From positions 1 through 64,000 of the forward strand of contig NZ_JSVU01000006.1 of assembly GCF_000952855.1 (NCBI RefSeq): 64,000 nucleotides of DNA. Direction: 5' to 3'. Shown in pieces: positions 17,628-26,295 of this stretch. A program made the translations under genes and the position numbers. The stretch's first letter is position 1. Every line of letters starts with the position of its first letter. The notes under the pieces were generated by a model that did no database searches, was not told where the DNA came from, and was given only the letters and a program-made list of their open reading frames with translations. This DNA comes from Aequorivita vladivostokensis. GTDB lineage: Bacteria; Bacteroidota; Bacteroidia; Flavobacteriales; Flavobacteriaceae.

Positions 17628-18233
17628 ATGAAAATAGATTTTAAAAAATATAACGATGGTCTTGTACCAGCGATAATTCAAGACGTTTTAACAAGTAAAG
17701 TGCTGATGCTGGGATATATGAATGAGGAAGCATTTCTGAAAACCAATCAATCAAAGCAGGTTACTTTTTTCAGCAGAAGTAAGCAAAGGTTGTGGACAAA
17801 AGGGGAGGAAAGCGGCAATTTTTTGGAACTTGTTTCCATTGCGGTAGATTGTGACAACGATGCCCTGCTACTAAAAGTGAACCCCAAAGGACCCGTTTGC
17901 CACAAAGGAACTGATACGTGTTGGCAGGAAGAAAATGTTTCAGAATATGGATTTCTTTCAGCATTGGAAAAAATCATTCAAAAGCGAAAAGAAAACCCAG
18001 AAAATGAGGATTCCTACATTGCATCCCTTTTCCGAAAGGGCATCAATAAAATTGCACAAAAAGTAGGCGAGGAGGCGGTGGAAGTGGTTATTGAAGCCAA
18101 AGACAGCAACGACGATCTTTTCCTCAATGAAAGTGCAGATCTGCTCTTTCATTATATGATTTTACTTCGGGCAAAGGGCTTTACGCTTCAGGATGTGGAG
18201 AAAATACTTCGGCAGCGCCATAAATTGGAATAA
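17628..18233 (+). CDS. hisIE: Bifunctional PRA-cyclohydrolase / PRA-ATP pyrophosphohydrolase
   Basis: 201 residues. N-terminal HisI domain with FFSRSKQRLWTKGEESGN, VDCDNDALLLKV and the zinc cysteines in GPVCHKGTDTCW. C-terminal HisE domain with LFRKGINKIAQKVGEEAVEVVIEAKD. It carries out steps 2 and 3 of histidine synthesis. Last gene of the his operon. Confidence 0.97.
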   Translation: MKIDFKKYNDGLVPAIIQDVLTSKVLMLGYMNEEAFLKTNQSKQVTFFSRSKQRLWTKGEESGNFLELVSIAVDCDNDALLLKVNPKGPVCHKGTDTCWQEENVSEYGFLSALEKIIQKRKENPENEDSYIASLFRKGINKIAQKVGEEAVEVVIEAKDSNDDLFLNESADLLFHYMILLRAKGFTLQDVEKILRQRHKLE

Positions 18234-18276
18234 TCTTTTTACTTTTTCCTACCTTTAAAAAAATAATCAATTTTTT

Positions 18277-19365
18277 ATGGCTGCACGAAGAAGAAAAAAA
18301 CCGCAAACCACCAAAATACAACCTAAAAGGGCAAAAAACCTTTCCCCGGGAACGGTAACCTATACCGGAAAAAAAACAACTACGGTTACCGAGCTGGACA
18401 TAATTGATTATTCCAGAGAACATTTCCACCGCTTTGAAACAAATAATATACAGGAAGCCTTTAACTATGAAGACTCCTCAAACATTACTTGGATAAATGT
18501 AAACGGACTTAGCAATACAGACGACATTGTAACCCTGGGTAACCACTTTGAACTTCACCCGCTTATACAGGAAGACATTGTTACAACCAATCAGCGCCCA
18601 AAGATTGATGAATACGAGGAATATCTGTTTATTGTTTTCAAAATGTTGCACTACGATGAAAGCGAACAACTGAACAATGAACACATAAGCATGGTAGTGG
18701 GCAAGGATTATGTTATAACTTTTCAGGAAGCCGAGGGGGACGTGTTTGGCGATTTAAGGGAACGCTTGGAGCACGGAAAAGGAAGGATTCGCGGGTTGGG
18801 CTCTGATTACCTGATGTTTGCCATTATGGATGCGGTGGTGGACAACTATTTTACCGTTATTGAATTTTTGAGCAATAAGGTAGAAATCCTTGAGGATAAA
18901 CTTTTTGACGACAAGGACGATGAAAACATAACCGAGGAGATCCAAGAACTAAAAAAGGAAATCTTAAAAATCCGAAAGGCGGTCATTCCCTTGCGGGAGG
19001 TTATAAACCGATTGGAAAAAATAGACACCACCTTGATTGAGGAACGCACTAACAAATACATCCGCGATTTGTACGATCATATAATTCAGGTAAACGAAAG
19101 TGTTGAAATTTACCGCGATATGATCTGGGGCTTGATGGATATGTATATGACCACCATCAGCAACAAAATGAACGAGGTGATGAAGGTATTGACAATTATG
19201 GCCTCCATTTTCATTCCGCTTACCTTTATGGCGGGTATCTACGGGATGAATTTTGACCATATGCCCGAGCTTCATTTTCGGTATGGATATTACTACCTAT
19301 GGGGCGCCATGATCCTCGTGTTCCTGGGCTTGCTATGGTATTTCAAAAGGAAGAAGTGGTTGTAG
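18277..19365 (+). CDS. corA: Magnesium/cobalt channel CorA
   Basis: 362 residues. A basic N-terminus (ARRRKKPQTTKIQPKRAKN), a large cytoplasmic alpha/beta funnel domain and a long coiled helix lead to two C-terminal membrane helices. The selectivity motif YGMNF (GMN) sits between them, followed by MPELHFRYGYYYLWG, and the protein ends with basic FKRKKWL. CorA pentamers import Mg2+. It starts 43 bp after hisIE, behind a possible promoter (TACCTTTA at about 18251). Confidence 0.93.
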   Translation: MAARRRKKPQTTKIQPKRAKNLSPGTVTYTGKKTTTVTELDIIDYSREHFHRFETNNIQEAFNYEDSSNITWINVNGLSNTDDIVTLGNHFELHPLIQEDIVTTNQRPKIDEYEEYLFIVFKMLHYDESEQLNNEHISMVVGKDYVITFQEAEGDVFGDLRERLEHGKGRIRGLGSDYLMFAIMDAVVDNYFTVIEFLSNKVEILEDKLFDDKDDENITEEIQELKKEILKIRKAVIPLREVINRLEKIDTTLIEERTNKYIRDLYDHIIQVNESVEIYRDMIWGLMDMYMTTISNKMNEVMKVLTIMASIFIPLTFMAGIYGMNFDHMPELHFRYGYYYLWGAMILVFLGLLWYFKRKKWL

Positions 19366-19530
19366 CATATTTGTTTTTATAACTGATTCATCTACTTTTA
19401 AAGCGAAATTTTATCAACCCGACTATTTCTCCATTTTTAGTTTTAAGTTAATCGTTTTTAATGACTTATGGCATAAAACCAAATCTTTGGTTTCACTACT
19501 TTTATGGGTATAAATTCATAGCGATACCTT

Positions 19531-19944
19531 ATGAAACTACCTGCACTGTTAATTTTTAGCCTTTTGCTGTTTGGCTGTAAAACTGAAAAAAAGGCAGAAG
19601 GTGCCTTTGAAACAGATGTACCTGAACGCGGCGAACTTAGTTTGGATTCCAAGATTTTTCTTGGGAATAGATTGTTTTCCGAAAAGACCTGTATTACCTG
19701 CCACGATGTTTATTCCGTAAAAAAAGGGCCTTCCGTCAAGAAGATTATGGCCGTTTACAAAGCAAAAGATGGTGATATTGTTGCGTTTTTAAAAGGAAAT
19801 GCCAAGCCCATAGTTGATACCACGGCCAGCCAAATAGCAATCATGCAAGAAAACATAGACGGTTTTTTGAAAAAGATTACTGACGAAGAACTGGATGCCA
19901 TTGCCACTTATATGATGCATGTGGATGAATTGAATCCGGATTGA
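19531..19944 (+). CDS. c-type cytochrome lipoprotein
   Basis: 137 residues. The signal peptide ends in a lipobox (LLLFGC, Cys about residue 12), then one heme site CITCH and a distal Met candidate in YMMHVDEL. The size and single heme fit a small class I cytochrome c anchored in the periplasm, acting as an electron carrier. Isolated gene between corA and the tesA-like gene; partner oxidase unknown. Confidence 0.85.
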   Translation: MKLPALLIFSLLLFGCKTEKKAEGAFETDVPERGELSLDSKIFLGNRLFSEKTCITCHDVYSVKKGPSVKKIMAVYKAKDGDIVAFLKGNAKPIVDTTASQIAIMQENIDGFLKKITDEELDAIATYMMHVDELNPD

Positions 19945-20097
19945 TTTGGTTTGTTATAAATACAAACGCATTGTGGATATGAGGAAAGCTTTGTATAGAT
20001 ATGACGATAAAAAGAATTGGTTTTTGAAATCTTTATGGGTTAGAATATAAATCACGAAAATACAGACTGGTTTTCTATAAATGGGTTTAAAAAGTGA

Positions 20098-20847
20098 CTA
20101 TTCAGTATCGAGAATCGGCTTCAAAACCTCCCAAACATTCCCCGCCACAATCTTATGTCCTTCGGCGGTAGGGTGTATTCCATCGCTTTGGTTTAATTCC
20201 TTAACCCCGCCCACATCTTTTAAAATGAAAGGAATAAACGCCAAATCATTTTTTGCGGCCAAGTCTGTAAAAATGGCTTTAAACTGCGAGGTGTATTCCT
20301 GCCCCATATTGGGCGGCAGTTGCATTCCGGCCAAAACGATTTTTGTATCGGGACTCTTCGTTCTTACGGCATCTATAATTGCCTGCAGATTTGCCTTGGT
20401 CTCTGAAATGGGCACTCCGCGCAACCCGTCGTTTGCGCCTAGTTCCAAAACGAAAACATCAATATCTTGGTTGAGGATCCAGTCGATCCTGCTTTTGCCG
20501 CCAGCCGTGGTTTCGCCGCTGACGCCTGAATTTACGACTTCATAGTTCAATCCCAGCGAATCTATTTTCTGCTGGATAATTCCCGGAAAGGCATCGTTAG
20601 TGTCGTCAAGACCGTAACCCGCGGTAATACTATCCCCAAAAAACAGGATGGTTTTGGTAGAAGTAGTTTCCGGAGCTTCCGTTTCCGTAGCTCTAGTTTC
20701 GCCGGTGTCTTCGGCGGGTTTTGATTTTGCGTTATTTCCACAGCCAACTGCTACAAAAATCAGTAAGAAATAACAAAACTTTAAGATGTTTCGATAAGGG
20801 GAAAGTGTACTATTTAAAAGGCTTTGTGTAGTTTTGGACTTCGGCAT
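20098..20847 (-). CDS. tesA: SGNH/GDSL arylesterase lipoprotein (TesA-like)
   Basis: 249 residues. The N-terminal hydrophobic segment ends in a lipobox (IFVAVGC). The four SGNH blocks are present: LFFGDSITAGYGL (Ser), the Gly in VVNSGVSGETTAGG, LELGANDGLRG (Asn) and DGIHPTAEGH (Asp-His). It is related to E. coli TesA, a periplasmic thioesterase/lysophospholipase. It is divergent from a ybbA-ybbP-type ABC pair, the same neighbourhood as in E. coli. Confidence 0.88.
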   Translation of the reverse strand: MPKSKTTQSLLNSTLSPYRNILKFCYFLLIFVAVGCGNNAKSKPAEDTGETRATETEAPETTSTKTILFFGDSITAGYGLDDTNDAFPGIIQQKIDSLGLNYEVVNSGVSGETTAGGKSRIDWILNQDIDVFVLELGANDGLRGVPISETKANLQAIIDAVRTKSPDTKIVLAGMQLPPNMGQEYTSQFKAIFTDLAAKNDLAFIPFILKDVGGVKELNQSDGIHPTAEGHKIVAGNVWEVLKPILDTE

Positions 20848-20875
20848 ATTATGGCTGATTATTATAAAAACTTAA

Positions 20876-21565
20876 ATGACAAAGATATTAAAGATTAACG
20901 GGCTAGAGAAGACTTATAAAAGCGGTTCTAAGGAATTGACGGTACTTCGCGATATTTCTCTTGATATAGAAAAGGGGCAAACCTTTTCCATCGTCGGGCC
21001 GTCCGGAAGCGGGAAGACTACTCTTTTGGGGCTGGCCGCAGGATTGGACACGCCCAATGCAGGGACGGTGGAATTATGTGGCCACGACTTAAACACTCTT
21101 AACGAAGACCAACGCGCCCAATTGCGAAATGAGAAAGTAGGCTTTATATTTCAGGATTTTCAGTTGCTACCAACCTTAACGGCTCTTGAAAACGTAAGCG
21201 TGCCTTTAGAACTGCAAAGCGCCAAAAATGCTGTGGACAGGGCAAAAGAACTTTTGGAAAAAGTGGGCTTGGCAGACCGTATGCACCATTACCCCTCGCA
21301 ATTATCCGGAGGTGAACAGCAGCGGGTAGCCGTGGCAAGAGCATTTTCCAACGGTCCTTCTATTTTATTTGCAGATGAACCCACGGGCAATCTCGATGAA
21401 GAAACCGGCGAAAAGGTAATCCAGTTGCTATTTGACCTCAATGAACAGGCGGGGACCACGTTGGTGATTATTACCCACGACCTGGATTTGGCCGCGCGGA
21501 CCCAGCGAATATTACGATTGAAGGGCGGTAAGGTTCTAACATATGAAACCACGGCAGCAATTTGA
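20876..21565 (+). CDS. ybbA: ABC transporter ATP-binding protein (YbbA/LolD type)
   Basis: 229 residues. Walker A GPSGSGKTT, Q-loop FQDFQLLPTLTALENV, signature LSGGEQQRVAVARA, Walker B ILFADEPTGNLD and the H-loop in ITHDLD. It belongs to the MacB/LolD subgroup that powers FtsX-fold mechanotransmission complexes rather than classical transport. Its TGA stop overlaps the TTG start of the permease by 4 bp. Confidence 0.92.
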   Translation: MTKILKINGLEKTYKSGSKELTVLRDISLDIEKGQTFSIVGPSGSGKTTLLGLAAGLDTPNAGTVELCGHDLNTLNEDQRAQLRNEKVGFIFQDFQLLPTLTALENVSVPLELQSAKNAVDRAKELLEKVGLADRMHHYPSQLSGGEQQRVAVARAFSNGPSILFADEPTGNLDEETGEKVIQLLFDLNEQAGTTLVIITHDLDLAARTQRILRLKGGKVLTYETTAAI

Positions 21566-24105
21566 AACAATCCAATTTAAAATCGAATATTAACGCTGCT
21601 TGGCTCCTTAAAATGGCGTGGCGCGATGCAAAGGCCAGCCGGGCACGGTTGCTGCTGTTTATGGCCTCCATTATTCTGGGGATTGCCGCCGTGGTTTCCA
21701 TACAGCTATTTAGCCAAACTCTTACCGATAATATCCAACGGCAATCAAAATCGTTGATGGGAGCCGATTTTCGCATAGACATCAACGAGCTTCCGTCGGA
21801 ACGTGCGCAGGCAATTATTGATTCCTTAAAGCCGGATGCTTCGGAGGTAAGTTTCGTTTCCATGGTGGCCTTCCCAAAAAATAACGGTACCAAATTGGTG
21901 CGCGTTCGTGGGCTGCAAGGTGATTTTCCGTTCTACGGCAAACTTGAAACAGAGCCCATTACGGCTGCTACTTCCTATCAAACTTTAGGTGGAGCTTTGG
22001 TGGATGCTACCCTAATGTTGCAGTACAATCTACAAGTGGGCGACTTTGTAAAAGTGGGTGAAATTTCCCTTCCAATAACTGGCTCCTTGATAGCCATCCC
22101 CGGCAATACCGCAGTTTCGAGCTCGGTGGCTCCTTTGGTCATCATTCCATTCCGCTTTATTGAAGACACCGAATTGTTGCAATTTGGAAGTCGAAAACGA
22201 TACGAATACTTCTATAACCAACCCGATGCGGATTTGGCGGCTTTGGAAGAACGCCTTCAACCCATGCTGGAAGCGGAAAATGCCGATCTGGACACCCACA
22301 CCAGCACCAGCAGTAGATTGGGAAGACGGTATGAAAATGTGGGCTCCTTCCTAAACCTCACAGCATTTATTGCACTTTTATTGGGCTGTGTGGGCATTGC
22401 CAGCTCGGTTAATATCTATATCAAAGAAAAAATCAAGGCCATTGCCGTCCTAAAATGTTTGGGTGCCTCCAGGAAACAAAGTTTTTTGATTTTCTTAATT
22501 CAGATTGCGGGAATAGGAATATTAGGCGGAATAATTGGAACAGCAATAGGAGTAGGGCTTCAGGAACTTTTCCCCATGGTTTTAAAGGAGTTTTTGCCTT
22601 TCGATTTAACCATAAGCATTACCCTCCAACCTTTGATAATGGGCGTGCTTCTGGGCTTGGTGATGTCTGTTTTATTCGCCTTGCTGCCATTATTGCGCAC
22701 TTGGTACGTTTCCCCATTGGAAGTACTGCGGGTGAGTGGCGATACCTCAAAGCAATCCGCAAAGGCGTGCTATGTTGCCATCGCCGTGATCATCTTGTTT
22801 TTATACGCCTTTTCCTATTGGCTGCTCAGGGATTGGTTGTTTGCATTGGCTTTTATCGGCGGGGTTTTGGTAACCTTCGGTATATTATCGGGGATTGCGA
22901 TAGGCACTATGAAACTGTTAAAAACCTACTTCCCCAGTGGAGCAGGATTTACCACCCGGCAGAGTCTTTTGAATTTATTCCGGCCCAACAACCAAACCAT
23001 TGTACTGCTAGTGGCCATTGGACTGGGGACGTTTTTGATCAGTACGCTGTACTTTACGAAGGATATTTTACTGGATAAGGCCGAAATAGGCCAAAGCTCC
23101 GAAAGCGCAAACCTGATAACCCTGGACGTGCAACCAGACCAAGTGGAGGCGGTGGCCAATACGTTTAAAGCCAACGACCTGCCCGTATTGGACAATATTC
23201 CGCTGGTAACGATGCGGATGCACAGCATAAAAAATAAATTGGTAAACACCTTACGCACCGATACTACCACCCAGATAAAAGGCTGGGTATTGAGCCACGA
23301 GTTTAGGACTACCTACCGGGCCAATTTGATCAATTCCGAGGAAATTGTAAAAGGGGAGTGGGTAGGCTCGCAACCGGCGGGCGAGATCGTGCCTGTGTCC
23401 GTCTCCGAAAATCTTGCCGAAGATGCGATGGTAACGGTCGGTGATTCCATAGTGTTTAACGTGCAGGGTGTTCTGATGCCGACCGTGGTGAAAAGCATCC
23501 GAAAAGTGGATTGGGCAAACCTGCAACCCAATTTTACGGTTTTATTTCCCAGCGGCGTTTTGGAAGATGCGCCCCAATTTAATGTGTTGACCACCTACGC
23601 GCCCACCGAAGCCAGCTCGGCCCGGCTGCAACGTGCCTTGGTGACCAAATTTCCAAATGTGTCCGTTATCGACTTACGGCAGATGTACACGGTAGTGGAG
23701 GATATCCTGAACAAGGTTTCATGGATTATCAATTTTATGGCATTTTTCAGCATCCTTACCGGGATTATTGTTTTGATTGGTTCCGTGCGTACCAGCAAAT
23801 ATCAGCGAATAAAGGAAAGTGTGTTGCTAAGAACGCTGGGCGCAAAAAACAAACAGATACTCACCATTACCGCTTTGGAATATCTATTTCTGGGAATTTT
23901 GGGTAGCCTCTTGGGTATCCTATTGGCACTCATAAGCAGTTTGCTTTTGGCAATATTTGTATTTGAGGAACCCTTTGCGCCATCGCTTATTCCGTTTCTT
24001 GTCTTCTTACCCGGAATTTCCCTTTTGGTATTGGGAATTGGATTGAGCAATATTCGGGAAGTTTTAAGTAGCTCGCCTCTGGAGGTGTTGCGGAAGAGCG
24101 GGTGA
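21562..24105 (+). CDS. ybbP: FtsX-fold ABC permease (YbbP-like)
   Basis: 847 residues from a TTG start that overlaps the ATPase stop (TTGA). One membrane helix near residue 30 is followed by a periplasmic domain. Two FtsX cores of three to four helices each (around 265-400 and 715-840), plus a middle pair of helices, match the 10-TM YbbP layout. YbbAP with TesA is conserved across bacteria and is thought to act on lipids or hydrophobic molecules in the periplasm; that is known for the family, not shown here. Confidence 0.88.
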   Translation: MKQSNLKSNINAAWLLKMAWRDAKASRARLLLFMASIILGIAAVVSIQLFSQTLTDNIQRQSKSLMGADFRIDINELPSERAQAIIDSLKPDASEVSFVSMVAFPKNNGTKLVRVRGLQGDFPFYGKLETEPITAATSYQTLGGALVDATLMLQYNLQVGDFVKVGEISLPITGSLIAIPGNTAVSSSVAPLVIIPFRFIEDTELLQFGSRKRYEYFYNQPDADLAALEERLQPMLEAENADLDTHTSTSSRLGRRYENVGSFLNLTAFIALLLGCVGIASSVNIYIKEKIKAIAVLKCLGASRKQSFLIFLIQIAGIGILGGIIGTAIGVGLQELFPMVLKEFLPFDLTISITLQPLIMGVLLGLVMSVLFALLPLLRTWYVSPLEVLRVSGDTSKQSAKACYVAIAVIILFLYAFSYWLLRDWLFALAFIGGVLVTFGILSGIAIGTMKLLKTYFPSGAGFTTRQSLLNLFRPNNQTIVLLVAIGLGTFLISTLYFTKDILLDKAEIGQSSESANLITLDVQPDQVEAVANTFKANDLPVLDNIPLVTMRMHSIKNKLVNTLRTDTTTQIKGWVLSHEFRTTYRANLINSEEIVKGEWVGSQPAGEIVPVSVSENLAEDAMVTVGDSIVFNVQGVLMPTVVKSIRKVDWANLQPNFTVLFPSGVLEDAPQFNVLTTYAPTEASSARLQRALVTKFPNVSVIDLRQMYTVVEDILNKVSWIINFMAFFSILTGIIVLIGSVRTSKYQRIKESVLLRTLGAKNKQILTITALEYLFLGILGSLLGILLALISSLLLAIFVFEEPFAPSLIPFLVFLPGISLLVLGIGLSNIREVLSSSPLEVLRKSG

Positions 24106-24534
24106 TTATTTGTCAGTTGACTGTTCTGTTAAAGTGACTTCTTTTTGTTCTTTTCTCTAGGCTAAGGTATTACCAAAAAATAATAATCATTTTTTCTGCG
24201 AAGAAACCATCAAACCTGCAATTATTTAGCTCCAATTCGTAACCCGACATTTCCCTATTTTTTAAAAGATTTGTTCGAACATTGTTCGAGTGTTGTTCGG
24301 GTTTTGTTTGGAAAAATGGGGTATTCTTCGAACGAGCTTCGAACAAGTATTGTATGAGGCTCGAATAACGGCATAATAACAACGAAGCCAAATTTCTTTT
24401 TCTAAATAATTATTTATATTTAAGTTCTGATATATAAATATCTGTTTATTAAATATATACATCTATTTTAAATAATGAAACAATTACCAAAGTAGTTCGT
24501 CCTATAAATAGATTTACCATCCAAATAATGCAAT
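24106..24534. other. 429-bp intergenic region with 11-bp-phased motifs
   Basis: No gene found. TTGTTCG (last copy TTGTTTG) occurs at 24271, 24282, 24293 and 24304, an exact 11-bp spacing. TTCGAAC follows at 24327 and 24338, again 11 bp apart. TTGTTCGAA at 24271 and TTCGAACAA at 24338 are inverted repeats. The flanks are AT-rich. Confidence 0.7.
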
Positions 24535-25263
24535 ATGACAATTTTAGTAGTAGGAGCAAGTGGTGCCACGGGCAGTAAATTAGTGGAACAACTTTTAATG
24601 CTAAACCACAGGGTGAAAATAATTGTACGATCTCCCGAAAAACTTCCTGACGCTTGTAAAACGAATGATAATCTTCAAATAATAACTGCCAGTGTTTTGG
24701 ATTTAACTGATGACGAAATACGCGAAATAGTAAAGGATTGTGACGCCGTAGCGTCTTGTCTTGGGCACAATCTATCCTGGAAAGGTATTTATGGCCAACC
24801 CAGAAAATTGGTAACGGATGCTACGCGAAGGTTATGCGATGCCATTAAATACAATAAACCGCAACGGGCAGTGAAATTTGTTTTGATGAACACCACGGGA
24901 AACCGCAATCGCGACTTAGACGAACCTATTTCCTTCGCCCAAAAATGTGTTATTGGGTTGCTTCGCTTGTTGCTGCCGCCGCATGTTGACAACGAAAAAG
25001 CGGCGGATTATTTGCGTATAGAAATTGGGCAAGACAATCCCTATGTTGAATGGACTGCAGTACGGCCCGATGGTTTGATAAATGAGGAAGTGGTAACGGA
25101 TTATAAGATTTATCCTTCTCCAACAAGAAGCGCCATTTTTAATGCTGGCAAAGTAAGCAGAATAAACGTAGCCCATTTTATGGCCCGGTTAATCCATGAT
25201 GCCGATTTATGGGCTAAATGGAAAGGACAGATGCCGGTAATTTATAGTGCAGCTGCGCATTAA
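24535..25263 (+). CDS. NAD(P)-binding SDR-like protein (atypical short-chain dehydrogenase)
   Basis: 242 residues. The N-terminal nucleotide-binding motif VVGASGATGSKLVEQLL (GxxGxxG) is followed by a Rossmann fold with VASCLGHN. The layout is that of NAD(P)H-binding (NmrA/HSCARG-like) proteins, which often sense redox state or reduce small substrates. The catalytic Tyr-Lys pair is not obvious. Monocistronic, preceded by the 11-bp-phased motif region. Confidence 0.8.
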   Translation: MTILVVGASGATGSKLVEQLLMLNHRVKIIVRSPEKLPDACKTNDNLQIITASVLDLTDDEIREIVKDCDAVASCLGHNLSWKGIYGQPRKLVTDATRRLCDAIKYNKPQRAVKFVLMNTTGNRNRDLDEPISFAQKCVIGLLRLLLPPHVDNEKAADYLRIEIGQDNPYVEWTAVRPDGLINEEVVTDYKIYPSPTRSAIFNAGKVSRINVAHFMARLIHDADLWAKWKGQMPVIYSAAAH

Positions 25264-25460
25264 ACCGTTATCTTAGGGTAGGAAAGCGTACCAAAGAAGT
25301 AGCTTGGTTAATCTAGAAAAATCACATGCTTTATTATTAAAATAAATACTTTGATTGTAACAGATTTAGTGCTACTTTCAGTAGTAACTGTGAAAATTCT
25401 AACGGGACATCAAAGCTTTTTTGAACTTACACACGCTTCGGGATAGTTTCCAGAAAAACC

Positions 25461-25667
25461 CTATTTCTTCTTAAAAGGAGCTTCCTTCACATCTTCCGAT
25501 TCGCCATAACCAGCAGGATCATTGGATTCCGGTACTTTTTTGGGATCTTCCTTTTTGGGCATCTTTATAGCTTCGGGTTTGGAATTTGGTTCCTTGGGAC
25601 TGTCCTGCTTTTCTATGTTTTGTTCGTTTTTCTTTTTTGGGTCCAACATAGGGGTTTTCTTTTCCAT
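25461..25667 (-). CDS. Small highly charged protein
   Basis: 68 residues, almost entirely K, E, P, D, N and S, with no hydrophobic core (MEKKTPMLDPKKKNEQNIEK...). It is probably disordered. Similar small hydrophilic proteins occur at 25708 and 35752; such proteins are often stress-induced in Flavobacteria, but I recognise no family. Codon frame and start are clean. Function unknown. Confidence 0.55.
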   Translation of the reverse strand: MEKKTPMLDPKKKNEQNIEKQDSPKEPNSKPEAIKMPKKEDPKKVPESNDPAGYGESEDVKEAPFKKK

Positions 25668-25707
25668 AATAGTACATTTTTGGTTGATTTTGTAGTGAAA
25701 TTAGTTG

Positions 25708-25848
25708 TTATTCCTCTTCCTGCTTAACTTTTTTTGCGCCTTTACCATCCGTTTGCGACTTTGGATTTAAGTTATCGTCCTTTGCGATTCCTTTTGCGTG
25801 GGGAATGGGGTGTTTGCCTTGTTTGTCTTCGAAGTTTGGTGTTTTCAT
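25708..25848 (-). CDS. Small charged protein, 46 residues
   Basis: Reads MKTPNFEDKQGKHPIPHAKG, then a Lys/Asp/Gln-rich tail ending in KVKQEEE. It lies 40 bp upstream of the 68-residue charged protein on the same strand, so they are probably co-transcribed. The composition resembles its neighbour: no hydrophobic segment, likely disordered. No family recognised. Confidence 0.5.
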   Translation of the reverse strand: MKTPNFEDKQGKHPIPHAKGIAKDDNLNPKSQTDGKGAKKVKQEEE

Positions 25849-26295
25849 AACAATTTGATTTTAAGTTATTTTATACTGTTTTCTAAATATTTATACAAAC
25901 TATCAAATTCCCAGCGCTTTCCCATGTTTGCTAACATTATTTAACACTGACTTTATTATAAAAGTTAAATTTAATTGGTAAATAGTTTTTTCAGGTAAAG
26001 GCCTTGCGTCTTGCTCAAAATCTCCTATTAGGCAATTCAAATCTCGTACTTCGTACGTTGTCGTTCGTATACCGTCGCTCTTGGCTCTTTTCTCTTGGCT
26101 GTTAAATAGTGAAGCGTGAGGCGTATGCCTTGATGGTGAAAGATGTAAGACCGCTGCGCTGAAAGACGTATGACATTAGTCGGTAAGACGTAAGATTTTT
26201 AGACAATTCACATACTCACACACTCACAAACTCACAGATTTACCTATTCAACTATTCACCATTGCGCCTTCTGTCCGCAGCTTACAGCTTATTGA
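25849..26295. other. 447-bp intergenic region with heptamer array
   Basis: No gene found. At 26035-26104 there are ten in-phase heptamers (tctcgta, cttcgta, gttcgta, gctcttg, tctcttg and variants), sharing words with the arrays before hisF and upstream of the XRE gene. Around 26206-26238 an 8-bp-spaced cacatact/cacacact/cacaaact run is also visible. Confidence 0.7.

Noticed and set aside
20081-20545. Plus-strand 154-residue frame opposite the tesA-like gene
   Set aside because: It is the antisense of a well-supported SGNH hydrolase with intact motifs and has no protein-like features.
22455-23078. 207-residue frame inside the permease
   Set aside because: Shifted frame of the FtsX-fold permease; no family and no start signals.
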